Assembly (NCBI GenBank): GCA_946408825.1
Contig: CAMJTU010000014.1
Coordinates: 17,175-81,174, forward strand
DNA: 64,000 nucleotides
Direction of reading: 5' to 3'
Source of the DNA: an uncultured Planctomycetaceae bacterium
GTDB lineage: Bacteria > Planctomycetota > Planctomycetia > Pirellulales > Thermoguttaceae
Both the position numbers and the translations under genes were made by a program. A model generated the notes under the pieces. That model saw only the letters and a list, made by a program, of their open reading frames with translations, was not told where the DNA came from and did no database searches. Positions 1 to 8,739 of this stretch are shown one piece after another; the first letter of the stretch is position 1; each line of letters opens with the position of its first letter.

Positions 1-250
1 AGATTACACAATGAACCCTGACGCAGGGCTTTCCCTGCGACCGATGGAGGCGTTGTTTTTCGGAAAAAAACTGATTACAAACAATCGGGAAATCCTGCAG
101 GCGGATTTTTATCGTCCCGAAAATATTTATGTGCTGGAGAACGATAAGAGAACCTTGAACGAGTTCCTTTTATGTCCAATGAAGCCTGTTCCGGATGAGA
201 TTCGGGATCGCTATCTTATGTCAGCTTGGCTGAAAAGGTTTTCCGAATGA
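1..250 (+). CDS. Glycosyltransferase-like protein, C-terminal part (5' end outside window)
   Basis: The reading frame is already open at base 2 and ends at a TGA at 248-250, so the ATG at 11 is probably internal and the gene starts outside the window. The visible residues include DAGLSLRPMEALFFGKK followed by LITNN and a DFYxPENIYVL stretch. This pattern is typical of the C-terminus of bacterial lipopolysaccharide/capsule glycosyltransferase-like proteins, where the chain passes a Pro-Glu pair of the donor-binding half (here RPMEAL) and then a KKLITTN-like strand. It is followed after 10 bases by a DUF616 gene on the same strand, which fits a surface-glycan operon. The family assignment rests on about 80 residues and the sugar is unknown. 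Confidence 0.6.
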   Translation, partial: DYTMNPDAGLSLRPMEALFFGKKLITNNREILQADFYRPENIYVLENDKRTLNEFLLCPMKPVPDEIRDRYLMSAWLKRFSE

Positions 251-260
251 GGAATTGGCG

Positions 261-1175
261 ATGACAGGTAAAGAAAAAAACGTCAAGACCTTATTCCGAA
301 AAATCGAACGAAGGGAACGTCAGGCGGAAGAGTACAAAAACAGGTTATGGAAAGTTAGCAGAGCGAGGAGGATTAAGCAGAGACTGCGCAGATTGATCAG
401 AGCGCTGAGAAGACAAACTGATCCGATCCTGCGGACGGAGCAGAATCTTGCGCTGGATTGGCAGCAAGCTGGCGATCGAAAAGAACTGTATATAAGAGAG
501 GAAAAAATCGTCGTATATACGGCGTTGTATGGCGCCTACGATATTATCCGAGAGCCGCTGACGCGCCCGGACAATATCGACTATGTGTTGCTGACGGATC
601 AGGAGTTTCCCCCAAAAACGGTTTGGAAGCGATGTGGTCGGGAAGAGCTGCTCCCGCAAGAGCTTCGGAAGGACTCGGTTCTCTGCAATCGTTGGTGCAA
701 GATGCACCCGCACCTGTTATTTCCAGAGTATGAGTATAGCGTTTATGTGGACGCCAACATTTGGATCATATCGGATATGACGCCGGTCGCCGCTGGATTG
801 GATCGGTATCCGATCGCCATGTTTCGCCACAAAAAACGCGATTGCGCGTATGACGAGGTTCAAGCCTGTATCGATCAGAAAAAAGCGGATCCTGCGTCGT
901 TGCGGCTTCATGAAAAATTGCTTTATGCGCATGGCGTGCCGCCGAAATGGGGGTTGTTGGAGGCTAGCGTCATAGCCAGGAAACACGGCGATCCTCGATG
1001 CGTCGCATTGATGGAGGATTGGTGGAACGCGTTCCGCGAGAATTCGCGAAGGGATCAGATATCCCTGATCGACGCGCTATGGCAGTCAAGAATCCCGCCT
1101 GAACAAATCGGCGTTCTTGGTTCTAATCTGACGCGCTGCAATCTGTTTGTCCAGACGGGGCATGCCGGAAAATGA
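261..1175 (+). CDS. DUF616 (TOD1/MUCI70-like) putative glycosyltransferase
   Basis: A protein of about 304 residues. The first 70 residues are very basic (many Arg/Lys) and probably helical. The DUF616 core starts near residue 80 with IVVYTALYGAYD, continues with DYVLLTDQEF and NRWCKMHPH, and holds a YSVYVDANIWI segment that supplies the DxN motif expected to bind a metal-nucleotide sugar; FRHKKRDCAYDE follows. DUF616 proteins are glycosyltransferase-like and often sit in capsule or O-antigen clusters, which suits the upstream gene, 10 bases away. I start at ATG 261 because GAGGA at 248-252 is correctly spaced; an in-frame TTG at 255 is also possible. Substrate unknown. Confidence 0.75.
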   Translation: MTGKEKNVKTLFRKIERRERQAEEYKNRLWKVSRARRIKQRLRRLIRALRRQTDPILRTEQNLALDWQQAGDRKELYIREEKIVVYTALYGAYDIIREPLTRPDNIDYVLLTDQEFPPKTVWKRCGREELLPQELRKDSVLCNRWCKMHPHLLFPEYEYSVYVDANIWIISDMTPVAAGLDRYPIAMFRHKKRDCAYDEVQACIDQKKADPASLRLHEKLLYAHGVPPKWGLLEASVIARKHGDPRCVALMEDWWNAFRENSRRDQISLIDALWQSRIPPEQIGVLGSNLTRCNLFVQTGHAGK

Positions 1176-1180
1176 AATAA

Positions 1181-1530
1181 TCGGACGGCGTCCGGCTCGT
1201 ATTCGACGACAAAGGAGAAAAAGGTTGCGGATTTAGCGTCGTATGGCTAGCGCGTCGCGACGGCGGGAAGTTTTACCGCGAAGCTCCAAAATTCGGATTT
1301 CAAGAGGTGGAGCGAGTTTCAGAACGCCGTCGGTCGCCGCAGTTTTCTTGACGTTCGTCTTCCGACAACGTCCTTTGGACGGCTGAAAAGTGGAAGAACG
1401 TCGGACGGTTGTATTGGTTGAATAATCGATTACAATTACAAGAGAACGAGTTAAAGATCAACCGTATTTTTCTCGATCTCAAGGCTTGTCTTGGGGATCG
1501 CAAACGGTTGTGCATTGGACTCCCGACAAC
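1181..1530 (+). pseudogene. Relic of a paralogue of the following membrane protein
   Basis: No intact gene occupies this gap of about 380 bases, but it keeps coding-like sequence. In the frame of base 1181 it reads a start-less stretch (VRLVFDDKGEKG, later FSVVWLARRDGGKFY) up to a TGA at 1349-1351. The same frame then continues with VLWTAEKWKNVGRLY and RLQLQENELKINR. This second part matches the C-terminal region of the next gene (VLWAAERWKNVGRFY, RLQFTERELKIGR at about 2440-2550), also at DNA level. I therefore read it as the remains of a tandem duplicate. The frame runs into the downstream gene without a stop, so an automatic caller would start that gene too early, at 1409. Confidence 0.6.
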
Positions 1531-1558
1531 TGACTATTACGTCTTAGAAAGGGAGAAA

Positions 1559-2767
1559 ATGAAACTGCGCAATGAGTTTATTAAACGCCGTCATAAGAGA
1601 TTGATCGTCCGTTTCTTGTCAACTTGGCTTGTTCTTTTTACGATCAACCAAGCGTTTGTTATACCATTGTTTCTTTCCGTCTTTTTCCTGTATTTGAACG
1701 AGCCTAAATCGCAAATTGGACTTGAGTTGGAACGCCTTGCAGAATATAAGAAAGAGACAAATTCTGAACCGTTCTCACTCTCTGAAATTAATTCGTCCGA
1801 AGCAAACAACCTTGTCCTAACTACTTCGTCTTCGTATCTTGAATTAAGACGTCGGCATATTGGCATGATCGTTGCGGAAAAAAAGCCTAGACGTCGATTA
1901 CTCTTACCCTTTCCTATAGGTTTGTGGACTGTCTTCGGCGTTGACCCGGAGGGGGATGAAGATACGGGACAGAGGGTGATTTTATCTGATTGGGAAACTA
2001 GGCGCGTTTGCGCTTATATTGCCAAGCAAGAAGGCGGTTGTTTTGATTTCGCCGCTTCTTTTTTTTCCGACGCTTTGATTTACGTTTTTTGGATTTCAAC
2101 GATCGTTTTTTATGTTCGCCGTCAGAAGAGGAAAAAGATTGCGGAAACAACGACGCTTGAGCGATTGAGTCGCTTTCGGGACGCCTGCCTAGCGTTTCGC
2201 GACAGGACGGGAAGGTTTCCAACGACGCTTAACGAACTTGGAGTCGAGGAAACTGCGGAGTTTCGAGATGCGTTTTATCGCCGTGAATTCCTCTGTCTTT
2301 CGTCTCTTAACGTCGGCGTGATAGGGGCGACGTCGAAACCATGGCGAGCGCCTTGGGGGTTCGGAAGACGAACGTATGTCGCGCTTGAGGACGGTTCGAT
2401 CGTTACAGTTCGCGGACGGCGCGCGGTCGATTTCTTTTATGACGTCCTTTGGGCGGCTGAAAGATGGAAAAACGTCGGACGGTTTTACTTGTCAACGAGT
2501 CGACTCCAATTCACAGAACGCGAGTTAAAGATTGGACGCGTCTTGAGAATTGACAGATTTCTTACCTTCGCGTTTTTAACCGTTGTCTTCCTAACGCCGA
2601 CAATACTTGTAACAATTTATTTTGGAGGAGGAGGGGTTACTCCTAGATATGTTTGGGGGATTTGTCTTGCTTTTGGATTTTCGATATGCTTGTTTCTGGG
2701 AATAATTCCTTTGCCTATAGTGGGCTTTTACACGTTCATCGCGCATTCAGTTTGGGGTTGGATTTAG
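1559..2767 (+). CDS. Hypothetical four-helix membrane protein
   Basis: About 402 residues, not recognised as a named family. Hydrophobic segments lie near residues 15-46, 164-182, 334-356 and 364-394. Between the second and third lies a soluble part with a GRFPTTLNELGVEE stretch, like the short helical motif of pseudopilin-like or DUF1559-type planctomycete proteins, and an APWGFGRRTYVALEDG segment. The start at ATG 1559 is preceded by GGGAG at 1551-1555; the frame is open further upstream only because of a duplicate relic. Base composition is richer in A/T than in most neighbours. The role is unknown; it sits between glycosyltransferase-type genes. Confidence 0.65.
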   Translation: MKLRNEFIKRRHKRLIVRFLSTWLVLFTINQAFVIPLFLSVFFLYLNEPKSQIGLELERLAEYKKETNSEPFSLSEINSSEANNLVLTTSSSYLELRRRHIGMIVAEKKPRRRLLLPFPIGLWTVFGVDPEGDEDTGQRVILSDWETRRVCAYIAKQEGGCFDFAASFFSDALIYVFWISTIVFYVRRQKRKKIAETTTLERLSRFRDACLAFRDRTGRFPTTLNELGVEETAEFRDAFYRREFLCLSSLNVGVIGATSKPWRAPWGFGRRTYVALEDGSIVTVRGRRAVDFFYDVLWAAERWKNVGRFYLSTSRLQFTERELKIGRVLRIDRFLTFAFLTVVFLTPTILVTIYFGGGGVTPRYVWGICLAFGFSICLFLGIIPLPIVGFYTFIAHSVWGWI

Positions 2768-2874
2768 CCTAAAATAGCATAGAGAGACGCCCGCGCATTT
2801 CCTGCTTTCCGATTGTGCTCTTATTAGTGGTTTAACAGGTTCTATTACGTATTTGTTATGGTTTCATTTGCCTC

Positions 2875-4077
2875 ATGCGATTATATTTTTTGAGTCTTCA
2901 CAACTATCTCGATTTTGGGAGCGGGGCTGCGGTGACGACGCGCGAGGAGTTGCTAGCGCTTTCGCGTCGCGGTCATAAGGTCGGCGCGCTTTGCGGAGCT
3001 TTGTTCGACGGCGAGGAATCGGGCGAAGAGGAGCTTACTAGGACGTTGATTCGTTTAGGAATAACGAGTCGTCGTCGCGTAACGACGGCGGAGGTCGACG
3101 GCGTTCGAGTCAGGTTCAAGGAGTATTGTTTCAACGATTCAGGAATTGATTCGACGGTCATTATCCCCGTAGACGAGCGCGGATTTGAGACCGCGTGGAG
3201 TCATGAATCGGAAACGGTGTTTCTTGCTACGTTGGATGGAATGCCAATTTGACGAGTTCTCCCCCGAGATTCTGGCGACATATGGCGGACAAGCGACCGT
3301 ATCGGCGTCGGCAAGGAAGGCGCGTCGACGGGGAATAAAATCCGTTTTCATGCTTCATAACCTCTCGTATCGCGATCCGACTCCCTTTAGTCTCTTCGAC
3401 GCGGTAATTGTTCCGTCGGAATATGCCCGCGACCGTTATCGAAGGCGCTTGGTTTCGACGCAAAAGTCATAGCGCCGCTAATCGATCCGAAGAAAGCGAT
3501 CTCGACGAATCGAAATCCACGCTATCTCACGTTTGTCAACCCGACGCTGGAGAAGGGACTCTATTTCTTTGTCGGAATAGCGCGAGAACTCAACGAACGT
3601 CGTCCTGACGTCCCGATTCTTATCGTCGAAGGGCGCGGCAAGGTTAGAGAATTGGGGAATATCCCTGAAGCTCGGGGCTTAACGAATCTACATGTGCTTG
3701 AACGCGCGTCTTCTCCTCATGAGTTTCTTCGTGAAACGCGGATTCTTCTTTTACCGTCGCTCTGTGAAGAGACGTTTGGACGCGTCGTTGTGGAGGCGGG
3801 TATGAACGATATTCCTGTTGTTTGCGCTAATCGCGGCGCGATTCCCGAGGTCGTAGGCAACGCTGGCTTTGTCCTTCCGATTCCAAGTCGCTTTCAGACT
3901 GAGGGGCGGTTAATTCCAACGTCCGAGGAAATGGCGCCTTGGTTTGCCGCGATCGTCTCGCTTGGGGACGACGAGTCCCTTCGCGATAGAGTCGGCGTCC
4001 AACTACGCGAGCGTGTTCGACGCTATGATTATGATGCGACGGTTGCCGAACTCGAGAAAGTTCTGGCTAATTTGTAA
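2875..4077 (+). pseudogene. GT4-family glycosyltransferase broken by two frameshifts
   Basis: Three consecutive frames together give one full GT4-type (glycogen-synthase fold) protein of about 400 residues. Frame 1 runs from ATG 2875 (MRLYFLSLHNYLDFGSGA) to about 3250. A different frame carries ILATYGGQATVSASARKA through SEYARDRYRRRL at about 3250-3450. The first frame then resumes with GFDAKVIAPLIDPKKA, PILIVEG and CEETFGRVVVEAG to TAA 4077. The intact gene at 33610-34821 on the other strand aligns throughout (ILVVEG, DESFGRVAAESL, NRGALPETLGDA), which places the breaks near 3185-3255 and 3445-3455. The donor-binding E-x7-E region is preserved. Either this is a recent pseudogene or both shifts are sequencing errors. 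Confidence 0.8.
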
Positions 4078-4164
4078 GCCGATATAACGGAGGGGCGTTG
4101 CGTTGGAATTCGGATTTAACGAACGCTTGAGTTTGGGGCTTTGACGACCGATCGTCTGGAACGC

Positions 4165-4193
4165 TTGATTTCAAGTCGCTCGCGGGGTATCAT
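4165..4193 (+). promoter_or_regulatory. Predicted sigma-70-type promoter of the lactonase gene
   Basis: TTGATT at 4165-4170 and TATCAT at 4188-4193 are separated by 17 bases. Transcription would begin near 4200, which favours the coding start at 4254 over the in-frame ATG at 4197. Confidence 0.5.
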
Positions 4194-4253
4194 CTTATGC
4201 GGCGAAGGAACGCGCCTTTGCTAGAAAATGAAAACAGGGAGCTTGAACGTATT

Positions 4254-5543
4254 ATGAGAACGACCGCCGTTTATTTTCCGTCGTTTCTAACCTTCGCGCT
4301 CGCGCTGCTTTTAACGCTGACCTGCGTCAGGAGCGCGAACGCCGATCAATATTGGATTTATTTCGGAACGTCGACGGGCGACACGACGCAAGAGCAGAAG
4401 GAGAAGGGGATTCCGCGCTCCGAAGGAATCTACGTCGGCAAGTTTGATACAGAGACGGGCGCGATTTCCGACGTTCGTCTCGCGCTCAAGGCCGCGTCCT
4501 CCGGGTATCTTGCGACGGCGCCGGGGAAAGACCGTCTCTGGTTTGTCGGGGCCGCCGCGCCCGCCGACGGCTGGGCGAACGCGTACGCGTGTAAAGTCGA
4601 CCGTAAAACCGGCGGTCTGACGCTCATGAACGGGATTCCGACGACAGGACAGGGCGTCTGCCACACGAGCGTTCGTCCAGACGCGAAGTATCTGAACGCC
4701 GCCAATTATTCGAGCGGCGATTTCTCCGTGATTAAACTCAAGGAAGACGGCTCCGTCGACAAAGTGACCGCGAAGTATCGTCGCGACGGAAGCGGCCCGC
4801 TCAAGCGCCGTCAGGATCATCCTTACGGACACTCCTCCTACTTCGTCAAGACGGACGGCGTCTGGCGCGTCGTCATGAGCGACCTCGGCTCCGACCGTAT
4901 CTACATTGCACGACTCGACGAAGAAACAGGCGCGCTCGAAGAAGACCCCGACGTTCCGTTCCTCGCGACGCCCGCGGGCGCCGGTCCTCGCCATCTCGCC
5001 TTTACGGAAGACGCGAACGGCAAGCTAATCGTCTTTTCGATCAACGAACTTGATTCGACCCTTTCGGCGTTCCGCGTCGATTTTAAGAAGGGCGAAGGGA
5101 AGCGCCTCGGAACGTGGACGACGATCGAAGATAAGTATCGCGCGAAACTTACCGACGAAGAAACTCTCGTCGACGGCAAGGAATATACGTATGGCAACAA
5201 GACCGCCGCAATCGAGTTTGTCGCGCTCCCGAGTGGAAAACACGTCGTTTACGCGAGCAACCGCGGTCAGAACACGGTCGTCGCGTTTAACGCCGACGCG
5301 GTCTGCGCGGGCGACGAGAATCCCGACATGCCGCTGTTGCAAAGGATTTCCACCTACGGCGCGTTTCCGCGTTTCTTCATGCTCGACCCCACGAATCATT
5401 TTCTCGTCGTGAGCAACAAGAAATCGGGTTCGATCTACGTTTACGCGATCGATCAAGAGACGGGACTTCTCAAGCTGACGAGCGACAAGCCGACGCAAAT
5501 CGCGTGGGTTATCGCGGGCGCGTTCGTCCCCGTCGAGAAATAG
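4254..5543 (+). CDS. Secreted lactonase-family beta-propeller (6-phosphogluconolactonase-like)
   Basis: About 429 residues. A signal peptide (hydrophobic FLTFALALLLTLTC, cut near SANA-DQ) leads into a seven-bladed propeller of the Lactonase family (Pfam PF10282): YWIYFGTSTG, IYVGKFDTETG, the repeated GxL-type turn EETGALEED, PAGAGPRHLAFTED, VVYASNRGQNTVVAF and FPRFFMLDPTNHFLVVSN are the family's conserved blade motifs. YbhE-type members hydrolyse 6-phosphogluconolactone in the cytosol, but this one is exported, so its substrate may be another lactone. In planctomycetes such secreted lactonases are common. The chosen start gives a clean signal peptide; an upstream in-frame ATG at 4197 would precede the predicted start of transcription. 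A BNR_4 gene follows after 40 bases, perhaps co-transcribed. Confidence 0.85.
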   Translation: MRTTAVYFPSFLTFALALLLTLTCVRSANADQYWIYFGTSTGDTTQEQKEKGIPRSEGIYVGKFDTETGAISDVRLALKAASSGYLATAPGKDRLWFVGAAAPADGWANAYACKVDRKTGGLTLMNGIPTTGQGVCHTSVRPDAKYLNAANYSSGDFSVIKLKEDGSVDKVTAKYRRDGSGPLKRRQDHPYGHSSYFVKTDGVWRVVMSDLGSDRIYIARLDEETGALEEDPDVPFLATPAGAGPRHLAFTEDANGKLIVFSINELDSTLSAFRVDFKKGEGKRLGTWTTIEDKYRAKLTDEETLVDGKEYTYGNKTAAIEFVALPSGKHVVYASNRGQNTVVAFNADAVCAGDENPDMPLLQRISTYGAFPRFFMLDPTNHFLVVSNKKSGSIYVYAIDQETGLLKLTSDKPTQIAWVIAGAFVPVEK

Positions 5544-5583
5544 CGCGCTTTTCGGGATTGACGCCGTTTGCAGGAAGGTCAAA

Positions 5584-6999
5584 ATGAAGCGATTCGCTTG
5601 TGTTTTCAGCGTTTTGACATGCGTCGCGTCGGCGGTTTGCGCGCTTGTCGCGACCGTCGTTTCGACTTCGACGGTCGCGGCGGACGAACTGACGCCCCAG
5701 TGGAAACTCGTCGAGCGTGAAGACGTCTCCGACGTCTGGAACGGCGTGACAGTCGGGTTCAAGTTTTTGGCGCGGCCGGACGCGGTCTACGTTGGGTTTT
5801 ACGCGTATGATCGAACCTTAACGATCGGACGTCGCGCCTACGACGCGGACGGCTGGGAATTCAAAAAACTTCCGACGAAGATCGAATGGGATTCGCACAA
5901 CTACGTCGAAATGACCTTCGATTCCGACGACGTTCTACATGTCGCGGCGAATATGCACGCCGTCCCCTTGATCTACTTTCGCGCGACGAAACCGAACGAT
6001 ATTTCGACGCTCGAACGGGTCGCAAGTATGACGGGCGAGCGCGAGGCGCACGTTACGTATCCGAATTTTTTGCGCGATAGAGAGGGGCGGCTCCTCTTCA
6101 CGTATCGCGACGGCGGCAGCGGGAACGGCGATCAAATCTGGAACGTCTACGACGAAAAGACGAGAACGTGGTCGCGTCTCCTCAATACGCCGCTCTTCGA
6201 CGGCCAAGGGGAAATGAACGCGTATTTCCAAGGTCCGACGCTCGGAAAGGACGGAAACTTCCACGTCGCGTGGGTCTGGCGCGACACGCCCGACTGCGCG
6301 ACGAATCACGACCTTTCTTACGCGCGCTCGCCCGATCTGATTAACTGGGAGAATTCTAAGGGCGAGCGAATCGAACTGCCGATTACGCTTGAGACGGGCG
6401 AGATCGTCGCGCCGATTCCCGCCGGGGGCGGGCTTCTCAACCCGCTGGTTCGCCTCAGCTTCGATCAGAAAGGGCGTCCCGTCCTGACCTATACGAAGTA
6501 CGACGACGACGGAAACCTTCAAATCTGGAACGCGCGTTCCGAGAAGGGCGTCTGGAATAAAGTCCAATGCACTTCGTGGGAACTGCCGTGGCGCTTTTCC
6601 GGCGGCGGCTCCATTTGCGGCGAACTCAGCTTTAGCGGCGTTTTTGTCGCGTCCCCGACGACGCTTGCGTTTCGCTACGAACTCGTCGATCAGAAAAAGC
6701 GCGGCGTCGTTTACCTCGACGCGGAAACGCTCAAACCGACCGATCCGCCCGCGCCGAACCCCGGCGCCGCTTCCGCGTCCAGTCGCCCGGAGTACGCGCA
6801 AGGGATTCCGACGGAACTCAACCGCGTCGAAAGCGACGACGCGCGCCTTCTACCAAGGTCGTATACCCTATCGGTCAACGGCGACCGCTGGGTCTTCCGT
6901 TGGGAAGCGCCCGCGCCGAACCGCGATCGTCCTCAACCAGACGGACCTCCGCAACCTACTAGACTGCGCGTTTTTAAATTTATCCCAGAAGGAGAATGA
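5584..6999 (+). CDS. Secreted BNR_4-repeat protein, possible polysaccharide lyase
   Basis: 471 residues with a signal peptide ending near TSTVAA-DE. The body matches the BNR_4 family (Pfam PF15892): HNYVEMTFDSDDVLHVAAN, PLIYFRATKP, HVTYPNFLRDREGRLLFTYRDGG, GNGDQIWNVYD and the later DLSYARSPDLINWEN are its hallmark blades. The fold is a propeller found in ulvan lyases of PL24/PL25 and in many uncharacterised secreted planctomycete proteins. The conserved His in HNY and the Tyr/Arg residues of the following blades are present, so a lyase or glycan-binding role is plausible but unproven. RBS AGGAAGG lies 6 bases before ATG 5584. The next gene starts 3 bases after this stop, so translation is probably coupled. 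Confidence 0.75.
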   Translation: MKRFACVFSVLTCVASAVCALVATVVSTSTVAADELTPQWKLVEREDVSDVWNGVTVGFKFLARPDAVYVGFYAYDRTLTIGRRAYDADGWEFKKLPTKIEWDSHNYVEMTFDSDDVLHVAANMHAVPLIYFRATKPNDISTLERVASMTGEREAHVTYPNFLRDREGRLLFTYRDGGSGNGDQIWNVYDEKTRTWSRLLNTPLFDGQGEMNAYFQGPTLGKDGNFHVAWVWRDTPDCATNHDLSYARSPDLINWENSKGERIELPITLETGEIVAPIPAGGGLLNPLVRLSFDQKGRPVLTYTKYDDDGNLQIWNARSEKGVWNKVQCTSWELPWRFSGGGSICGELSFSGVFVASPTTLAFRYELVDQKKRGVVYLDAETLKPTDPPAPNPGAASASSRPEYAQGIPTELNRVESDDARLLPRSYTLSVNGDRWVFRWEAPAPNRDRPQPDGPPQPTRLRVFKFIPEGE

Positions 7000-7002
7000 A
7001 TC

Positions 7003-7356
7003 ATGAAACTCACCGCTGGAAAATTTGTCTCCGAAATCAAGAAAATCGAACAACTGTTGGTTAGAAACTTCGACGCGGACGAGGACGATTCGTTTACCTC
7101 GAAGATCGTTAAACTCCAGAAGCAACTTCCTAAGGGCGTCAACGAGAAGCTTTCGTTTCTCGCGAATCTTTACGAACGCGCCCAGAAAGGGGAGAAGATC
7201 GACCCCGCCGACCTGAAACAGGCGGGGTTCTGGATCGAAGCGGCGTGGCCGTACGTCTCCAACGGCGCTCCGCGCGTTTCGCGCTGGGGTTCTCGCCTCG
7301 CTTGGCTTGTAATCGCGATCATTGCCGCCGCCGTCGCGTACCATTTCCTCCATTGA
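7003..7356 (+). CDS. Small tail-anchored membrane protein, unknown function
   Basis: 117 residues. The soluble N-terminal 90 residues are charged and helical (KFVSEIKKIEQLLVRNF, LPKGVNEKLSFLANLYERA) and a single hydrophobic helix (LAWLVIAIIAAAVAYHFL) forms the C-terminus, so the protein is probably a tail-anchored inner-membrane protein facing the cytosol. RBS AAGGAGAATG overlaps the end of the BNR_4 gene, giving a 3-base gap between stop and start. I do not recognise the family. Confidence 0.7.
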   Translation: MKLTAGKFVSEIKKIEQLLVRNFDADEDDSFTSKIVKLQKQLPKGVNEKLSFLANLYERAQKGEKIDPADLKQAGFWIEAAWPYVSNGAPRVSRWGSRLAWLVIAIIAAAVAYHFLH

Positions 7357-7385
7357 GTCTGGACGCGCCCATCGGCGCCGCCGTT

Positions 7386-8714
7386 ATGTCGAATCAATTG
7401 AATTCCGACGAGGCGCGGAAATTCCTTCGCGCCTCGGGGCTTGTTTCTTACGAAGATTTTTTAGTAGACCTTCCGCCTAAGACGTCGGCAAGTTCCGCTA
7501 CATACTCGTCGCCTTTTTCGGATGAAAAACGTCGGGAACTCGTTCGAATTAGAAATCTTGCCGCGTCGACAGCCGCAGAGGACGGTCCCGTTTATCTTGG
7601 CGTCGGCGACTATGATCACCATTCGCCTTCGGCGATCGACCGACTTGCCTCGCAACTCGAGTTTCAACGCGCGAGTTCAGAAACTCGCGAGGATCTTTCT
7701 CGAGAGCTATACGACGCGATCTTTCGATTTGAGCAGACGGCGCGCCGCCTTTCCGGGATGGCGTCGGCAAACGTCTCGCTCTATCGCGGCGGCTCGGCTT
7801 TGGGGCGCGCGTGTCATATCGCGGCGGAAGCGACGGGACGTCCTCTCGTTCTCGCGCCGGACGTCGCGTCCCCCGAAGCGTTAGAACGGCTTAACGCGTA
7901 TGCGAACCTTGGCGCGTTTGAGCTGCGAATAATCCCCAGTATCGCGGGATTGACCGATCTTGACGTTCTTCGGAAAACTTTAGCGCTCGACGGAGCTCGA
8001 ACTGCCGCCGTCGTCGCGCCCTATCCGAATTTTTTCGGTTGTCTCGACCGCATGGGGCAGATTGCGGAAGCGACGCGCGCCGCCGGCGCGCTCTTTGTTA
8101 CGGCGGTCGATCCCGTCGCGCTCGCGATTCTGCGACCGCCTGCGGAGTGGGGCGCGGATTTCGTCGTAGGCGACGTTCATACGGTTCCGGCGCGTCGCGA
8201 GATTGGAGACGTTCAACTCGGTTTTATCGCGACTTCGCGGCGTTTTCTGGAGAACGCGCCGACGACGCTTGCGCGGCGCGTCGAGACGGAGTCGGGAGGT
8301 TGCGGCTATTGCCTTGCTCGAGATTTCGGTCGCGGCGCTCCGGCGACGGCGACGACCGACGCGCGGGCGTTGGATTCATTGCGAACGCTCGTTTGTCTCG
8401 CTTACGCGGACGCTCGTGAACTTCGACGCGTCGCCAAGACCTCTCACGAACGCGCGCGGTTGGCGCACGACGTTCTTGCTAGGGCTGGTTTCGAGTTTCT
8501 CTATGACGCGCCGTATTTACGAGAATTTGCCGTTAAAATCGCCGATCCTGACGGGATGTTTTCTTACCTTGAAAAGTGGGGAATCGTCGGCGGTTATAAA
8601 CTAGACGACGGAATGATTCTCGCGTTTACAGAAAAACGAAGCGTCGAGGAAATTGACGAACTCGTTTATTTCATGACGGAGTATCGGGATCGCGTAAGTC
8701 GCGACGCTCGTTAA
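7386..8714 (+). CDS. Divergent glycine dehydrogenase (P-protein) subunit 1-like
   Basis: 442 residues, close to the usual 440-450 of GcvPA, which with GcvPB forms the PLP-dependent decarboxylating P-protein of glycine cleavage. Recognisable parts are YLGVGDYDHHSPSAID near residue 75, LSGMASANVSLYRGGSAL near 120, PYPNFFGCLDRM near 210 and ADFVVGDVHTVP near 255. The last two correspond to the QPNFFG and VVGEGQSLG segments of normal subunits, but Gln and Glu/Gln are lost. The usual EQHIRREKATSNICT segment is replaced by unrelated sequence. No gcvPB, gcvT or gcvH lies in the window. It may be a degenerate or re-purposed paralogue. The start at ATG 7386 agrees with family length; the frame is open further upstream. 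Confidence 0.65.
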   Translation: MSNQLNSDEARKFLRASGLVSYEDFLVDLPPKTSASSATYSSPFSDEKRRELVRIRNLAASTAAEDGPVYLGVGDYDHHSPSAIDRLASQLEFQRASSETREDLSRELYDAIFRFEQTARRLSGMASANVSLYRGGSALGRACHIAAEATGRPLVLAPDVASPEALERLNAYANLGAFELRIIPSIAGLTDLDVLRKTLALDGARTAAVVAPYPNFFGCLDRMGQIAEATRAAGALFVTAVDPVALAILRPPAEWGADFVVGDVHTVPARREIGDVQLGFIATSRRFLENAPTTLARRVETESGGCGYCLARDFGRGAPATATTDARALDSLRTLVCLAYADARELRRVAKTSHERARLAHDVLARAGFEFLYDAPYLREFAVKIADPDGMFSYLEKWGIVGGYKLDDGMILAFTEKRSVEEIDELVYFMTEYRDRVSRDAR

Positions 8715-8739
8715 TCTCGCGTTTTGTAAAGGAACGTTA

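Noticed and set aside
7245..7385. An N-terminal extension of the GcvPA-like protein
   Set aside because: The extension overlaps the preceding small membrane-protein gene in another frame, has an Arg-rich shadow-like composition, and the family starts at about the ATG 7386.
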